This document shows, in pieces, positions 43,455 through 53,333 of a DNA stretch of 64,000 nucleotides (positions are counted from its first letter, which is position 1; every line of letters begins with the position of its first letter). The DNA is taken from positions 2,790,001 to 2,854,000 of the forward strand of contig OZ245942.1 of NCBI GenBank assembly GCA_965230065.1, in the 5' to 3' direction. Below the pieces are notes generated by a model. That model did no database searches, was not told the origin of the DNA, and saw nothing but the letters and a program-made list of their open reading frames with translations. Origin of the DNA: G965230065 sp965230065. Its GTDB lineage: Bacteria; Bacteroidota; Bacteroidia; Cytophagales; Cyclobacteriaceae. The position numbers were made by a program, and so were the translations under genes.

Positions 43455-44882
43455 ATGCACACCATGAATACAATGAACCTAAAGTCAATCAGTCTGTTAA
43501 TTATATCCCTGGCGATTTCCTGCGGGCTTCGGGCAGAAATCACGCTACCAGCCATTTTTGGAGACCATATGGTATTACAGCAACAAACCGATGCTGCCAT
43601 TTGGGGAAAAGCTACGCCTAATACAACCGTAAAGGTTACCACTTCCTGGGATAACAAAACATATGATACCCAATCGGATGGCAATGGAAAGTGGAAAATA
43701 AAAATGAAAACCCCGATCGCAGGAGGGCCTTACGAGCTGACCATCTCGGATGGTACAACATTAAAACTGAGCAATGTATTAATTGGGGAAGTGTGGGTTT
43801 GCTCCGGACAATCAAACATGCAAATGCCCATGAAAGGATATCGCAACCAACCCATTCTCGGGTCTAATGAGGCAATCGCCACTTCCCGTAACGCGTCTAT
43901 ACGCTTGATTACTATTGAACGAAATACCAGCCTTGAACCCCTTGAAGATTTTGCTGGTGCATGGAAAGAATGCGAACCTGAGAATGTAGTGGACTTTTCT
44001 GCAACAGCCTACTTTTTTGGGCGGATGATACAGCAAGCGCTGGATGTTCCGGTGGGATTGATTTGCTCTAGCTGGGGTGGCACCCGCATTGAACCCTGGA
44101 TCAGCGAAAACGGTTTTAAAAACTTTGATTGGGTGGAATTGCCTGAAAAAACACAGAATGAAGAAGTTTCTCAACAAACTCCCACCGCTCTTTATAACGC
44201 CATGATTCACCCTATGGTGGGATATGCCATTAAGGGAGGGTTATGGTATCAGGGAGAAGCCAACCGAAGAGAGCCTGACCATTATCGTCAATTGATGCCC
44301 GGGCTGATTGAAAATTGGAGAAACGAGTGGGGTATCGGTGATTTCCCTTTCTATTATGTGCAAATTGCTCCCTACGATTATGGTTCTCCTGAAACAAATT
44401 CGGCTTTCTTACGGGAAGCCCAATTAAAAGCATCAACGGCCCTTCCCCATGTGGGCATGGCTTGTGTAATGGATGCGGGTGAGAAAGCTTGTATTCATCC
44501 TGCTAATAAAGAAGCGGCAGGGGAAAGATTAGCTTATTTAGCACTGGCACAAACCTACGGTAAAAATGGTGTCGCATATTCTGGCCCTGTTTTAAAGGAC
44601 ATGACGGTAGAGGGAAATGTAGTGAAGCTGACCTTTGACCATGCCAATAATGGATTAACCACATTTGGGAAGGAGTTGGAGCATTTTAAAGTAGCCGGAG
44701 AAAACCAACGTTTTTATCCGGCAGAGGCTTTTCTCACAAGAGAAGGAATTACCTTGTTTTCACCATCCGTTGAAAAGCCTGTGGCAGTGCGTTATGCTTT
44801 TGATGATTTTGTAATAGGCGAGCTTTTCAATACCGAAGGCCTGCCAGCTTCTTCCTTCCGTACAGATGATTGGGAAAAATAG
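43455..44882 (+). CDS. Sialate O-acetylesterase-like enzyme
   Basis: The 475-residue protein has a signal peptide (about residues 1-27) and an SGNH-hydrolase-like SASA domain. Signature motifs are GEVWVCSGQSNMQMPM (catalytic Ser in GQSNM), CSSWGGTRIEPW and GGLWYQGEANRREP. The catalytic His is likely in the IHPANKEAAGERLA region. It removes O-acetyl groups from carbohydrate chains such as sialic acids or acetylated uronans. The gene is 21 bases after the beta-helix lyase, so the two are probably co-expressed. Confidence 0.9.
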   Translation: MHTMNTMNLKSISLLIISLAISCGLRAEITLPAIFGDHMVLQQQTDAAIWGKATPNTTVKVTTSWDNKTYDTQSDGNGKWKIKMKTPIAGGPYELTISDGTTLKLSNVLIGEVWVCSGQSNMQMPMKGYRNQPILGSNEAIATSRNASIRLITIERNTSLEPLEDFAGAWKECEPENVVDFSATAYFFGRMIQQALDVPVGLICSSWGGTRIEPWISENGFKNFDWVELPEKTQNEEVSQQTPTALYNAMIHPMVGYAIKGGLWYQGEANRREPDHYRQLMPGLIENWRNEWGIGDFPFYYVQIAPYDYGSPETNSAFLREAQLKASTALPHVGMACVMDAGEKACIHPANKEAAGERLAYLALAQTYGKNGVAYSGPVLKDMTVEGNVVKLTFDHANNGLTTFGKELEHFKVAGENQRFYPAEAFLTREGITLFSPSVEKPVAVRYAFDDFVIGELFNTEGLPASSFRTDDWEK

Positions 44883-44964
44883 GGACAATAAACAGTACTA
44901 AACAATTTTACTATTGAAGCTCAATAAGAAATGAGTTTCAACCCATGCTTTAAACTCAATAACC

Positions 44965-45957
44965 ATGAAAAAGTATTTAATCCTTTCTGCTATCTTTTTT
45001 CTGTTGGCCCTCTCTTCTCAGGCACAGAAAACCCCATCCGGAAACCCTGAGGATTTCACCCTAAAGACATGCCTGCACTCTATTGGATATGCCGGCGTAT
45101 GGCGCGGACAGGCACAACTTACGGTGGATGAGTTTTTAGAAAAGAGCAAAGAATTGGGATATGACGGGGTCATGTTAATGGCAAAAAGGCCACACCTCTC
45201 TGTGATTGACTATGATAAAGCGGCAAGGGCTAAACTCAAAAAGAAGATTGAAGATTTGGGGTTAACCCTGGTGGGACTGGCAGCATACTCTGATTTTACC
45301 GCAGGAATAGATAAGCCAGGCATTCCGCATGTTGAAATACAAGCAGCCTATATCGGGCAAGTTGCTGAGATGGCCAAAGACCTGGGAACCAGTATGATTC
45401 GTATTTTTACCGGATACGAACGGCCGGGCATTCCTTATGACAAACAATATGCAGAAGTAGTAAAAGGACTGAAGTTAGCTGGCAAATTAGCTGCTGAACA
45501 TGGCGTTACGCTTGCTGTTCAAAACCACCATGATATTGCCTTGCATCATGATGCCATGTACTGGCTATTGAAAGAAGTAAACCTCCCCAATGTAATGGCC
45601 GGCTGGGATGCCTGGTCACCCACACTGGAAGGATTAAATTCGGAGCAATTAAGAGAATCTATTCTCAAGATGCAGCCCTTCATTGTGAATACAATTGCTG
45701 CCGATTATGTAACGCTCCCGCGGTATTCCTATGAACACCCCCTCACAAATTACCGTGCCGAGCAACCGGTAATGCGTGCCGTACCCATGGGCGAGGGAAT
45801 CATTGATTATAAAATATGGATAGAAACGCTCAAAGACATCGGTTACCAGGGCTGGATGGTGTATGAAATGTGTGAAGTACTTGAAGGGGGCGGCTCCATA
45901 GAAAATTTAGATAAAACCGCGAAAACCTCTTTAAAGTACTTTAATCAATTCAAGTAG
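44965..45957 (+). CDS. Exported sugar isomerase/epimerase-like TIM-barrel protein
   Basis: The 330-residue protein has a Sec signal (MKKYLILSAIFFLLALSSQA) and a xylose-isomerase-like TIM barrel. Metal-site candidates are GYDGVMLMAKRPH (about residues 55-67), VAVQNHHDIAL-like LAVQNHHDIALHHD (about 181-194), GWDAWSPTL (about 213-221) and WMVYEMCEVLEGGG (about 299-312). It is the last gene of the lyase locus and may act on a sugar product of depolymerisation in the periplasm. The actual reaction is unknown. Confidence 0.85.
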   Translation: MKKYLILSAIFFLLALSSQAQKTPSGNPEDFTLKTCLHSIGYAGVWRGQAQLTVDEFLEKSKELGYDGVMLMAKRPHLSVIDYDKAARAKLKKKIEDLGLTLVGLAAYSDFTAGIDKPGIPHVEIQAAYIGQVAEMAKDLGTSMIRIFTGYERPGIPYDKQYAEVVKGLKLAGKLAAEHGVTLAVQNHHDIALHHDAMYWLLKEVNLPNVMAGWDAWSPTLEGLNSEQLRESILKMQPFIVNTIAADYVTLPRYSYEHPLTNYRAEQPVMRAVPMGEGIIDYKIWIETLKDIGYQGWMVYEMCEVLEGGGSIENLDKTAKTSLKYFNQFK

Positions 45958-46072
45958 GTATATGCCAATTTTGAACAAAATATAATTTTATTTACATTAA
46001 CAACTTTCTCATAAAGAGGGCCATAAAGGGTGATTTTTTCCTGAACTTTGTTCCTTCCTCTATATATTGCTC

Positions 46073-46678
46073 ATGAAAGTTGTAACAGCAGATAAGCCCC
46101 TTGTAAAAGAAATTATTGCCGGCAATACATCGGCTTTCAGGGTGATGTATGACCGGTACAAAGACAAGTTATTTACCTACGGACTGAAAATTACCAAATC
46201 TGAAGAAGCTGCTGAAGAGATTGTACACCAGGTGTTCCTGAAAATATGGACGCACCGGGAAAACCTGGATCCTGACCTCTCTTTCAATGCCCTGCTGTAT
46301 AAAATCACCAAAAATTTTGCACTGAACTTTCTGCAAAAAGCCTCCCGCTCGGCTGCCTTGCAGCAGGAACTGTATCATTACTTTGACCGTCAGCACAATG
46401 TCACTGAAGACGAAGTGATTTACGAGGATTATACCCAACTGATAGAAGAAGCCGTAAAGCTGATGCCACCGCAGCGGCAAAAAATTTTCAGGATGCACAA
46501 AATGCAGGGCATGAGCTACAAAGAAATTGCCGAAGCCCTGCATCTTTCAAAAGGCACGGTAAAAAACCACATGATCCTTTCCCTTAAATTTTTGAGGAAA
46601 TACCTCCATACCCATACTGATCTTACGTTTTTTTATTTGCTCCTATTTCTTTTTGAAATCCTAAATCCGAATTTCTAA
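46073..46678 (+). CDS. ECF sigma factor (FecI-like), module 2
   Basis: From ATG 46073 the 201-residue sigma factor has region 2 (FRVMYDRYKDKLFTYGLKIT, then AEEIVHQVFLKIWTHREN, then FNALLYKITKNFALNFLQK) and region 4 (LMPPQRQKIFRMHKMQGMSY, then EIAEALHLSKGTVKNH). It ends in a hydrophobic tail (LTFFYLLLFLFEIL) after region 4. It is followed by FecR, SusC and SusD. It is paralogous to the module 1 and module 3 factors. A TTG two codons upstream is not preferred. Confidence 0.93.
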   Translation: MKVVTADKPLVKEIIAGNTSAFRVMYDRYKDKLFTYGLKITKSEEAAEEIVHQVFLKIWTHRENLDPDLSFNALLYKITKNFALNFLQKASRSAALQQELYHYFDRQHNVTEDEVIYEDYTQLIEEAVKLMPPQRQKIFRMHKMQGMSYKEIAEALHLSKGTVKNHMILSLKFLRKYLHTHTDLTFFYLLLFLFEILNPNF

Positions 46679-46828
46679 TTCCTAAACAAATTCTAATTTC
46701 CAAATCCATAAATTCAAAACACTGAACTCTATTTGAGAAGTTGATATTGGGGAATTATTTAGGATTTAGAACTTTGTGCTTTAGCGGATAAAAAAAATAT
46801 TTTCATTTTTTTTTATCCCTCCGTTGTG

Positions 46829-46853
46829 CCTCCCCCCGGGTTTGGGTTGTACT
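46829..46853 (+). promoter_or_regulatory. Candidate ECF-dependent promoter, module 2
   Basis: CCTCCCC (46829-46835) after a long T-run is followed by GTACT (46849-46853), about 25 bases before the fecR start. It resembles elements in the matching gaps of modules 1 and 3. The call is by-eye alignment and speculative. Confidence 0.35.
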
Positions 46854-46877
46854 ATATGTATAAGCCTAAGCTAAACC

Positions 46878-47897
46878 ATGCAAGAAAATTTTAATCCCCA
46901 CCAAAAAGCATTATTCAGGAAGTACCTGAACAACGAGTGTACGCAGGAGGAACTGACTCAACTGTTTGCCTACCTCCGACAATCACCCGATCAACAGGTG
47001 TACGAGGAAATATTAGAAGAATTATGGAAAAGGTTAAATGCCGGGCAGCCCATGAGCCCTGTCAGAGCAGATAAAATATTTAATGAAATTGTCAGCCAGC
47101 CAAAAGTTCCAACAGTAAAAAAATCACTCCCCCGTTTGTTGAAGCCTGTAAAGTGGCAAAGAATTGCCGCTGTTTTTATTGGATTGCTTATCGTTTCAGT
47201 TTTTGCTTATCAATACCTGAGCAAACCCGATAACATTACCTATCAAACAGCTTATGGCGAAACCCGGGAGTTTTGGCTACCCGACAGCTCTAAGGTAACG
47301 CTGAACGGCAATTCTTCGCTTACTTATCATGCCGGATGGGAAGAAAAAACAGAAGCCAAAGATGGGCGGGAAGTGTGGCTGGAAGGGGAAGGTTATTTTG
47401 AGGTGCGTGAAATGATGCGTGAAGGTAAAGTAAAATTCACCGTACATACTGCGCATTTGAATGTAGAAGTGTTGGGCACAGCCTTTAACGTAACCAATCA
47501 AACCGACAAAACCCAGGTAGTGCTAAGTGAAGGCAAAGTGAAGTTAGCCCTTCGCCAGGAAGAAAAGCGACAAGAAATTTTCATGGAACCCGGAGATATG
47601 GTTGAATTTAATGTCATAGAAAACCGGGTACAACAAAGACTGGTGAATCCTGTCTTATACTCTTCCTGGAAAGACCGTCAGTTGATGTTTGAAGATACAC
47701 CTGTAAGCGAGATTACCCAGGTTTTAGAAGACCGATATGGGTTGGAAGTGCAGTTGAAAGAGAAAGAAATTGGTGCTAGAAAATTTACCGGAACAGTTTC
47801 TACCAAAGAAATTGATTTATTGTTCAAAGCAATAGCTTCTTCCTTTAACCTGAAAGTAACCCGGAATGGTAATCAAATTACCCTGCAATACCAATAA
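46878..47897 (+). CDS. FecR-family anti-sigma factor, module 2
   Basis: The 339-residue protein has an N-terminal cytoplasmic segment, a membrane helix (about residues 95-112, IAAVFIGLLIVSVFAYQYL) and the periplasmic FecR domain with YGETREFWLPDSSKVTLNG, VWLEGEGYFEVRE, LNVEVLGTAFNVTN and VVLSEGKVKL. The C-terminal part is EITQVLEDRYGLEVQLKEK. It is the signal relay between the STN domain of the next gene's product and the ECF factor encoded before it. The arrangement equals module 1. Confidence 0.95.
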   Translation: MQENFNPHQKALFRKYLNNECTQEELTQLFAYLRQSPDQQVYEEILEELWKRLNAGQPMSPVRADKIFNEIVSQPKVPTVKKSLPRLLKPVKWQRIAAVFIGLLIVSVFAYQYLSKPDNITYQTAYGETREFWLPDSSKVTLNGNSSLTYHAGWEEKTEAKDGREVWLEGEGYFEVREMMREGKVKFTVHTAHLNVEVLGTAFNVTNQTDKTQVVLSEGKVKLALRQEEKRQEIFMEPGDMVEFNVIENRVQQRLVNPVLYSSWKDRQLMFEDTPVSEITQVLEDRYGLEVQLKEKEIGARKFTGTVSTKEIDLLFKAIASSFNLKVTRNGNQITLQYQ

Positions 47898-47985
47898 ACT
47901 AAGTTGCCTGCCCACGCTGATTTTTGCACGACCAGGCAGTGGAACAGACAACGGAAATAGATTCCTAACTTAAAAAGTTAAAATT

Positions 47986-50900
47986 ATGAGAAAATTAGTA
48001 CGAAACAAGAAAACTTACAAATGGTGGCTGGCAGCCATGCTTTGCTGCTTTATGCTAAGCCCAGTCTTTGCGCAGCAACTGGCCTCCCACTGGCACCATG
48101 AAGATGGGAAAAAAGCCCGGCAAACAGACCAACAGTTTGCCCTCACCCAAATGCTTTCAGATTGGGAAAAAGAATTCAATGTCAATTTTTATTATGACAG
48201 CGAATTGCTAAAAGGGTTGCAAATTGATGAAAAGGCAGGTAAAAATGTGCAGGACGTTGAAAAATCCCTGACAGATATTCTTGCATCATTCCAACTCAAA
48301 TGCGAAAAAATTGCCAAGAACGCGTATGTAATCCGCCCGGCAAGTGAAGCGAAAGAGTCTCTGGAAAAACTGGAAAAGAAGCCATCTGACAATGGATTAC
48401 AAACAGGTAGCGCTGCCGGAACCCAGGCGGTAGGTATACTGCAAAATAAAGGTTTAAACAGCCTGGTAAAGTTTTATGAAAAAACCATTACCGGAAAAGT
48501 AACCGATGAAAACGGGGAAGGGTTGCCCGGCGTAAATATTCTGGTAAAAAACACCACTACGGGAACGGTAAGTGATGTAAATGGCAATTACCGCCTCTCT
48601 GTTCCTGATGATGTTACTACGCTTGTTTTTTCGTCAGTAGGATATGTCTCCGAAGAAGTTGAGGTCAACAATCGTACGGTAATCAACCTGGAAATGCTCC
48701 CCGATATCCAATCCCTTTCAGAAGTAATAGTGGTAGGATACGGAACGCAAAAGAGAAGCGATTTGACAGGGGCCATTTCCTCCATTTCCAGCGAAACACT
48801 GGAAGAAACCCCTGCGGCCAACGTGATGGAACAATCGCAGGGCAGATTAGCCGGGGTTGATATTGTGAGGGCAAACGGGTCGCCAGGCGCTGATGTACAA
48901 ATCAGGATACGGGGCAACCGCTCAATCAATGCCAGCAACGAGCCGCTGTTTGTGATAGATGGCATTCCTACTTCTGCCAATATCAATGATTTTAACCCCA
49001 ATGATATCGTCTCCATGGAGGTGCTGAAAGATGCGTCTGCTGTGGCTATTTATGGCTCAAGAGGAGCCAATGGGGTCATCCTGATTACCACCAAAAAAGG
49101 AAAAGAAGGCAAGCCGGTAATCAGTTATGACGGCTATTATGGCGTAAAACAACCCGTTGAAAACCTCGACCTGATGGATGCGCAGGAATTTGCCGAATAT
49201 TCCAGAATATCAAGGGGAATCGCGGCCGATGATGCCAGCCAGGACGATACTTTTTTCTCTGATGTAGAGATAGAAAATTTGCAAAATGGCGTAGATACCG
49301 ACTGGCTGGACCAGGTACTGCAAAATGGCTCCCAGCAAAACCATCAGCTATCGGTGAGCGGGGGTAGCAAAGATATTACCTACTATGTGTCCGGTTCTTA
49401 TTTTGACGAAGAAGGGATTGTCCCAAATACTGATTTTACGCGGTATGCCGTGCGGGCCAATCTTCAGGCTGACCTTTCTGAAAAACTCAGGATTGGTTTA
49501 AGTTCAACTGTATCTAACTCTACCAGAAATCAGATGAACAACAGCCCTTTTGGTGGTGCTATTCAGTTTTCGCCTCTGATTACCCCTTATGATGAAAACG
49601 GGGAGTTTTTACCTTATCCGAACCCCCGGGAAGGGCTGCTTACCAATCCGCTCCTGAATTTTCAGCCCAACCAGTATATTGATGAAACCAAAAACCTTCG
49701 GGTATTTGCTAATATTTACGGGGAATTTGACATTACTGAAAACCTGACTTATCGCCTGAATTTTGGGCCAGATTACAGTGAATCACGTCGGGGCAGGTAC
49801 ACCGGTTCCCTTGATGAAAGCATCAATACCGGTTCTAAAGAAAATGAAAGTGAATTTGTTTATACCTTGGAAAATATTCTGACCTACGATCAAAACTTCG
49901 GCGATCATGGATTGAACATAGTAGGCCTGTTCAGTACCCAGAAAAGTAATTATGAATCTTCTTTCCTGGAAGCTCAGGATATTCCTATAGAAAAATCTAC
50001 ATTCCATGACCTGGGCAGTGCTGCCACCATTACCGAAATTGATAGTAAACTGGAAGACTGGGGACTGCTCTCATACATGGGCCGGGTAAACTACAGTTTT
50101 AAAGATCGTTATCTGTTCACCCTAACAGGCCGGGCTGATGGTTCTTCCCGCCTGGCCGATGGCAAAAAATGGGCTTTCTTCCCTGCGGCTTCAGCCGGGT
50201 GGATACTTTCTGAAGAAAGTTTTTTTGATGTACCCTCTGTTTCGTTTCTAAAACTGCGGGCCAGCTACGGGCAGGTAGGTAACACTTCCATTGATCCTTT
50301 CCAAACATTGGGCGGGCTTAGCCGTACCATCTATGCCTATGGCAATAATGAAGCCTTTGGGTACGGACAAAGCCTGATTCCTAATCCGGACCTGGGATGG
50401 GAAATTTCAACGACAACCAATATCGGATTAGATTTTGGCTTTTTGGAAGACAGGATTTCCGGTACGTTTGAATATTACATTACCAATACTGAAGACCTGC
50501 TCTTAGAAAGATTCATTCCCATTACTTCCGGTTACTCTTCTATTCTCCAAAATATTGGCTCTACCCGCAACAGCGGTATTGAACTGAGTATTTCGGCCAA
50601 TGTGATCAAAAGCACACAGGGCTTTAACTGGGATGTGAATTTCAATATTTTCTCTAATAATGAGGAGATTACAGAGCTTTTTGACGGACAAAAAGATGAT
50701 GTAGGCAACGACTGGTTTATTGGGGAGCCTATTGACGTGTTCTACAGTTTCCAGCAAACAGGCATCTGGCAGGAAGGAGAGGCCACAGAGGCTGAAGCCC
50801 TCGGACAGTTTCCCGGCGACATCAAAATTGCCGATGTGAATGGCCGAGGTGAAGACGGGGAGCTTACCAAACAGCCCGACGGGCAAATTAATTCGGATGA

Positions 50901-51396
50901 CAGAACAGTGTTAGGCTCAACAGTACCCAACTGGAGTGGAGGAATCACCAACAGGTTCAGCTACAAAGGGTTTGATCTCTCGTTCCTGGTCTATGCCCGC
51001 CAGGGTCAGTATTTACGTTCCGATTACCACAACCTGGGCGGCAACAACTGGCAGGGCAGGTACAACAGTTTGAACCTGGATTACTGGACACCCAATAACC
51101 TTACCAACGCCTACCCGCTGCCCGATGCCGGAGAAGCCCCGCTTTACTCCAATGCGGTACGTTTTTATGATGGTTCATTTGTAAAAATAAAGAACATATC
51201 CCTGGGGTATAACTTTAAGAGTGAATGGATCAGCAGCATCGGATTATCAACATTGCGGTTGTATGCTACGGCCAACAATGCCATTACCTTTTCAAAATAC
51301 GATACGGTAGATCCCGAAACCTCTAATGGTATTGTGGGATCAGGCAGCCCGCTTACAGCTGCTACGTACATTTTTGGTATCAATCTTAAATTTTAA
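47986..51396 (+). CDS. SusC-like TonB-dependent receptor with STN domain, module 2
   Basis: The 1136-residue protein has a signal peptide (cleavage after VFAQ, about residue 30), an STN domain (about 50-118, MLSDWEKEFNVNFYYDSELL to NAYVIRP), a carboxypeptidase-D-like domain (about 165-240) and a plug (about 248-365, ending EVLKDASAVAIYGSRGANGV), followed by the barrel. The last residues (IFGINLKF) form the usual C-terminal strand with a terminal Phe. The STN domain implies signalling via FecR. It forms the importer with the SusD protein encoded 20 bases downstream. The substrate probably differs from module 1, given different enzymes nearby. Confidence 0.96.
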   Translation: MRKLVRNKKTYKWWLAAMLCCFMLSPVFAQQLASHWHHEDGKKARQTDQQFALTQMLSDWEKEFNVNFYYDSELLKGLQIDEKAGKNVQDVEKSLTDILASFQLKCEKIAKNAYVIRPASEAKESLEKLEKKPSDNGLQTGSAAGTQAVGILQNKGLNSLVKFYEKTITGKVTDENGEGLPGVNILVKNTTTGTVSDVNGNYRLSVPDDVTTLVFSSVGYVSEEVEVNNRTVINLEMLPDIQSLSEVIVVGYGTQKRSDLTGAISSISSETLEETPAANVMEQSQGRLAGVDIVRANGSPGADVQIRIRGNRSINASNEPLFVIDGIPTSANINDFNPNDIVSMEVLKDASAVAIYGSRGANGVILITTKKGKEGKPVISYDGYYGVKQPVENLDLMDAQEFAEYSRISRGIAADDASQDDTFFSDVEIENLQNGVDTDWLDQVLQNGSQQNHQLSVSGGSKDITYYVSGSYFDEEGIVPNTDFTRYAVRANLQADLSEKLRIGLSSTVSNSTRNQMNNSPFGGAIQFSPLITPYDENGEFLPYPNPREGLLTNPLLNFQPNQYIDETKNLRVFANIYGEFDITENLTYRLNFGPDYSESRRGRYTGSLDESINTGSKENESEFVYTLENILTYDQNFGDHGLNIVGLFSTQKSNYESSFLEAQDIPIEKSTFHDLGSAATITEIDSKLEDWGLLSYMGRVNYSFKDRYLFTLTGRADGSSRLADGKKWAFFPAASAGWILSEESFFDVPSVSFLKLRASYGQVGNTSIDPFQTLGGLSRTIYAYGNNEAFGYGQSLIPNPDLGWEISTTTNIGLDFGFLEDRISGTFEYYITNTEDLLLERFIPITSGYSSILQNIGSTRNSGIELSISANVIKSTQGFNWDVNFNIFSNNEEITELFDGQKDDVGNDWFIGEPIDVFYSFQQTGIWQEGEATEAEALGQFPGDIKIADVNGRGEDGELTKQPDGQINSDDRTVLGSTVPNWSGGITNRFSYKGFDLSFLVYARQGQYLRSDYHNLGGNNWQGRYNSLNLDYWTPNNLTNAYPLPDAGEAPLYSNAVRFYDGSFVKIKNISLGYNFKSEWISSIGLSTLRLYATANNAITFSKYDTVDPETSNGIVGSGSPLTAATYIFGINLKF

Positions 51397-51416
51397 GTTT
51401 CCAACACATTATTATT

Positions 51417-53054
51417 ATGAAAAATATAGTAAAAACATTTTGCATCCTCAGTGCTTTTCTCAGCTTCTCTTGTGAGGAAACCCTGGTAGAAGACCCCGTG
51501 AGCCTGGCCACGGCCGATGGCTATTACACCACCGAAAAAGGGATTAACGACGGCCTGAAAGCTACTTATGCACCATTCAGAAGGTTTTACGGCAGGCAGG
51601 AAGGTTTTTTTATGACGGTAACCGGTACCGATATTTTCACCAACGGTTTTGGTGGTGTGGCCAATGCACCGGATATTAACAATTATTCACCCAATTTACT
51701 GGGAACCAATGGCATGATTACCACCATCTGGGACCAATTCTATACTGGTATCAACCAGGCCAATACCGTGATAGGAAGAGCACCCGACGTAGAAGATATA
51801 GATGAAACAGAAAGGGCCAGAGTAATTGGGGAAGCCCGTTTTCTCAGGGCTTTGTATTACTTTCATCTGGTGCAACAGTTTGGGGCAGTGCATTTTACCC
51901 TGGAAGAAACGATTGGCGTAGAAACAGAAGCCAACCGCACCGATGTAGCTACTATTTATGCTGAGGGTATCGTGCCTGACTTAGAATATGCCACAGATAA
52001 CCTGCCCCCCACTCCCGCTGAATACGGGCAAGTTACCAAACCTGCCGCGGAGGCTTTGCTGGCCAAAGTACATTTGGTATTAGGCAACTGGGCCGAAGCT
52101 GAATCCCTGGCTGCCGGAGTCATTAACAATTATGATTTTGGGCTGGTTACGCCTTTCGCCAATTTATGGGATATTGAAAATGACGTAAACAATGAAATAA
52201 TTTGGGCGGTGCAGTATACCGATGACCCCCTCACCAATGATGGCGGGAATTGGGGCCACCTGTTTTTTATCTTTGATTATACGTTCAATCCGGCCATGAC
52301 GCGGAACCTGACGTACGGAAGGCCCTGGCAGCGTTTTTTACCTACCAACCACTTGTTGAAAATGTACGATCGCTCTATGGATGCCCGCTGGGACGGCTCT
52401 TTCCGTACGGTATGGTTTGCCGATAAAACGGCAGAAATCAATGGATTTACCGTAAATCCCGGAGATACTGCCATCAAAATTGTGATGTACCCGGTATCTG
52501 ATGAAGAAAAAATGTCAAAACCGTACTGGCTGTTCGATTTCAAGGATAACTGGATAGGAGACGTAAGCAGTTATCAGGAAATAGGTACGAACCAGAGAAG
52601 AAACTACCCTTCTTTGCTGAAATATATGGATCCGTTAAGGCCGAGTGTTAATGCAACTGAAGGCCGAAGGGATTTTCCCGTCATTCGCCTGGCTGAAATG
52701 TATCTGGTTGCTGCCGAGGCTGCCATGCAACAGGGTAAAAATGACGAGGCAGCCAATTACATCAATGTAATCAGGACAAGGGCCGCCATGCCCGGAAAAG
52801 AAACGGAAATGCAGGTGTCTTCCGCCGATATTAATTTGGATTTTATACTGGATGAACGCGCCCGTGAACTGGTAGGAGAAAAACACCGGTGGTATGACCT
52901 GAAGCGTACCGGAAAACTCCTGGAACGCGTACGGATGTATAACCTGGATGCAGCCCCCAATATACAGGAAATGCATCTGGTGCGGCCCATTCCCCAAACC
53001 CAAATCGACAGAGTCTCAAATCCGGACGTATTCACGCAAAACCCGGGATATTAA
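51417..53054 (+). CDS. SusD/RagB-family lipoprotein, module 2
   Basis: The 545-residue protein has a lipoprotein signal (LSFSC, Cys near residue 19) and a complete SusD fold: TEKGINDGLKATYAPFRRFY, IGEARFLRALYYFHLVQQFG, KPAAEALLAKVHLVLGNW, FPVIRLAEMYLVAAEAAM and the C-terminal DLKRTGKLLERV followed by HLVRPIPQTQIDR. It binds glycan at the cell surface and pairs with the SusC upstream. A hairpin terminator follows its stop. Confidence 0.95.
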   Translation: MKNIVKTFCILSAFLSFSCEETLVEDPVSLATADGYYTTEKGINDGLKATYAPFRRFYGRQEGFFMTVTGTDIFTNGFGGVANAPDINNYSPNLLGTNGMITTIWDQFYTGINQANTVIGRAPDVEDIDETERARVIGEARFLRALYYFHLVQQFGAVHFTLEETIGVETEANRTDVATIYAEGIVPDLEYATDNLPPTPAEYGQVTKPAAEALLAKVHLVLGNWAEAESLAAGVINNYDFGLVTPFANLWDIENDVNNEIIWAVQYTDDPLTNDGGNWGHLFFIFDYTFNPAMTRNLTYGRPWQRFLPTNHLLKMYDRSMDARWDGSFRTVWFADKTAEINGFTVNPGDTAIKIVMYPVSDEEKMSKPYWLFDFKDNWIGDVSSYQEIGTNQRRNYPSLLKYMDPLRPSVNATEGRRDFPVIRLAEMYLVAAEAAMQQGKNDEAANYINVIRTRAAMPGKETEMQVSSADINLDFILDERARELVGEKHRWYDLKRTGKLLERVRMYNLDAAPNIQEMHLVRPIPQTQIDRVSNPDVFTQNPGY

Positions 53055-53058
53055 TAAC

Positions 53059-53106
53059 ATTTGTCCGGCACTTATCTGTAAAAAACGCAATAAGTGTCGG
53101 ACAAAT
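53059..53106 (+). terminator. Hairpin after susD, module 2
   Basis: The arms 53059-53075 and 53090-53106 pair over 17 positions, with a single G-U pair in RNA and a 14-base loop. The right arm ends in AAATATTT. This is a strong terminator or attenuator between susCD and the enzyme genes, matching the arrangement in module 1. Confidence 0.7.
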
Positions 53107-53333
53107 ATTTAATGTACTTTGTCAGATTTTAATTTAGCACAAAAAAATATGCACGTCTTGCCGGATTTATTCCGCGCCACGGTGGTCGGCATCTCCTGCA
53201 TAGAAGCGAGAGACCCCGGAATTCGCAGCTTCGGCTGTCCGATTTGCTCACCCGGGGAGAATATCCTTTATTTTATTTTGTTTTACATTATTAATCTGCC
53301 AAAGTAAAATTACACACATACAAAAAAGTATTA

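Noticed and set aside
53155..53260. GC-rich stretch before the sulfatase at 53334, considered as a structured RNA
   Set aside because: It has small hairpins but no covarying or known RNA architecture that I can recognise.
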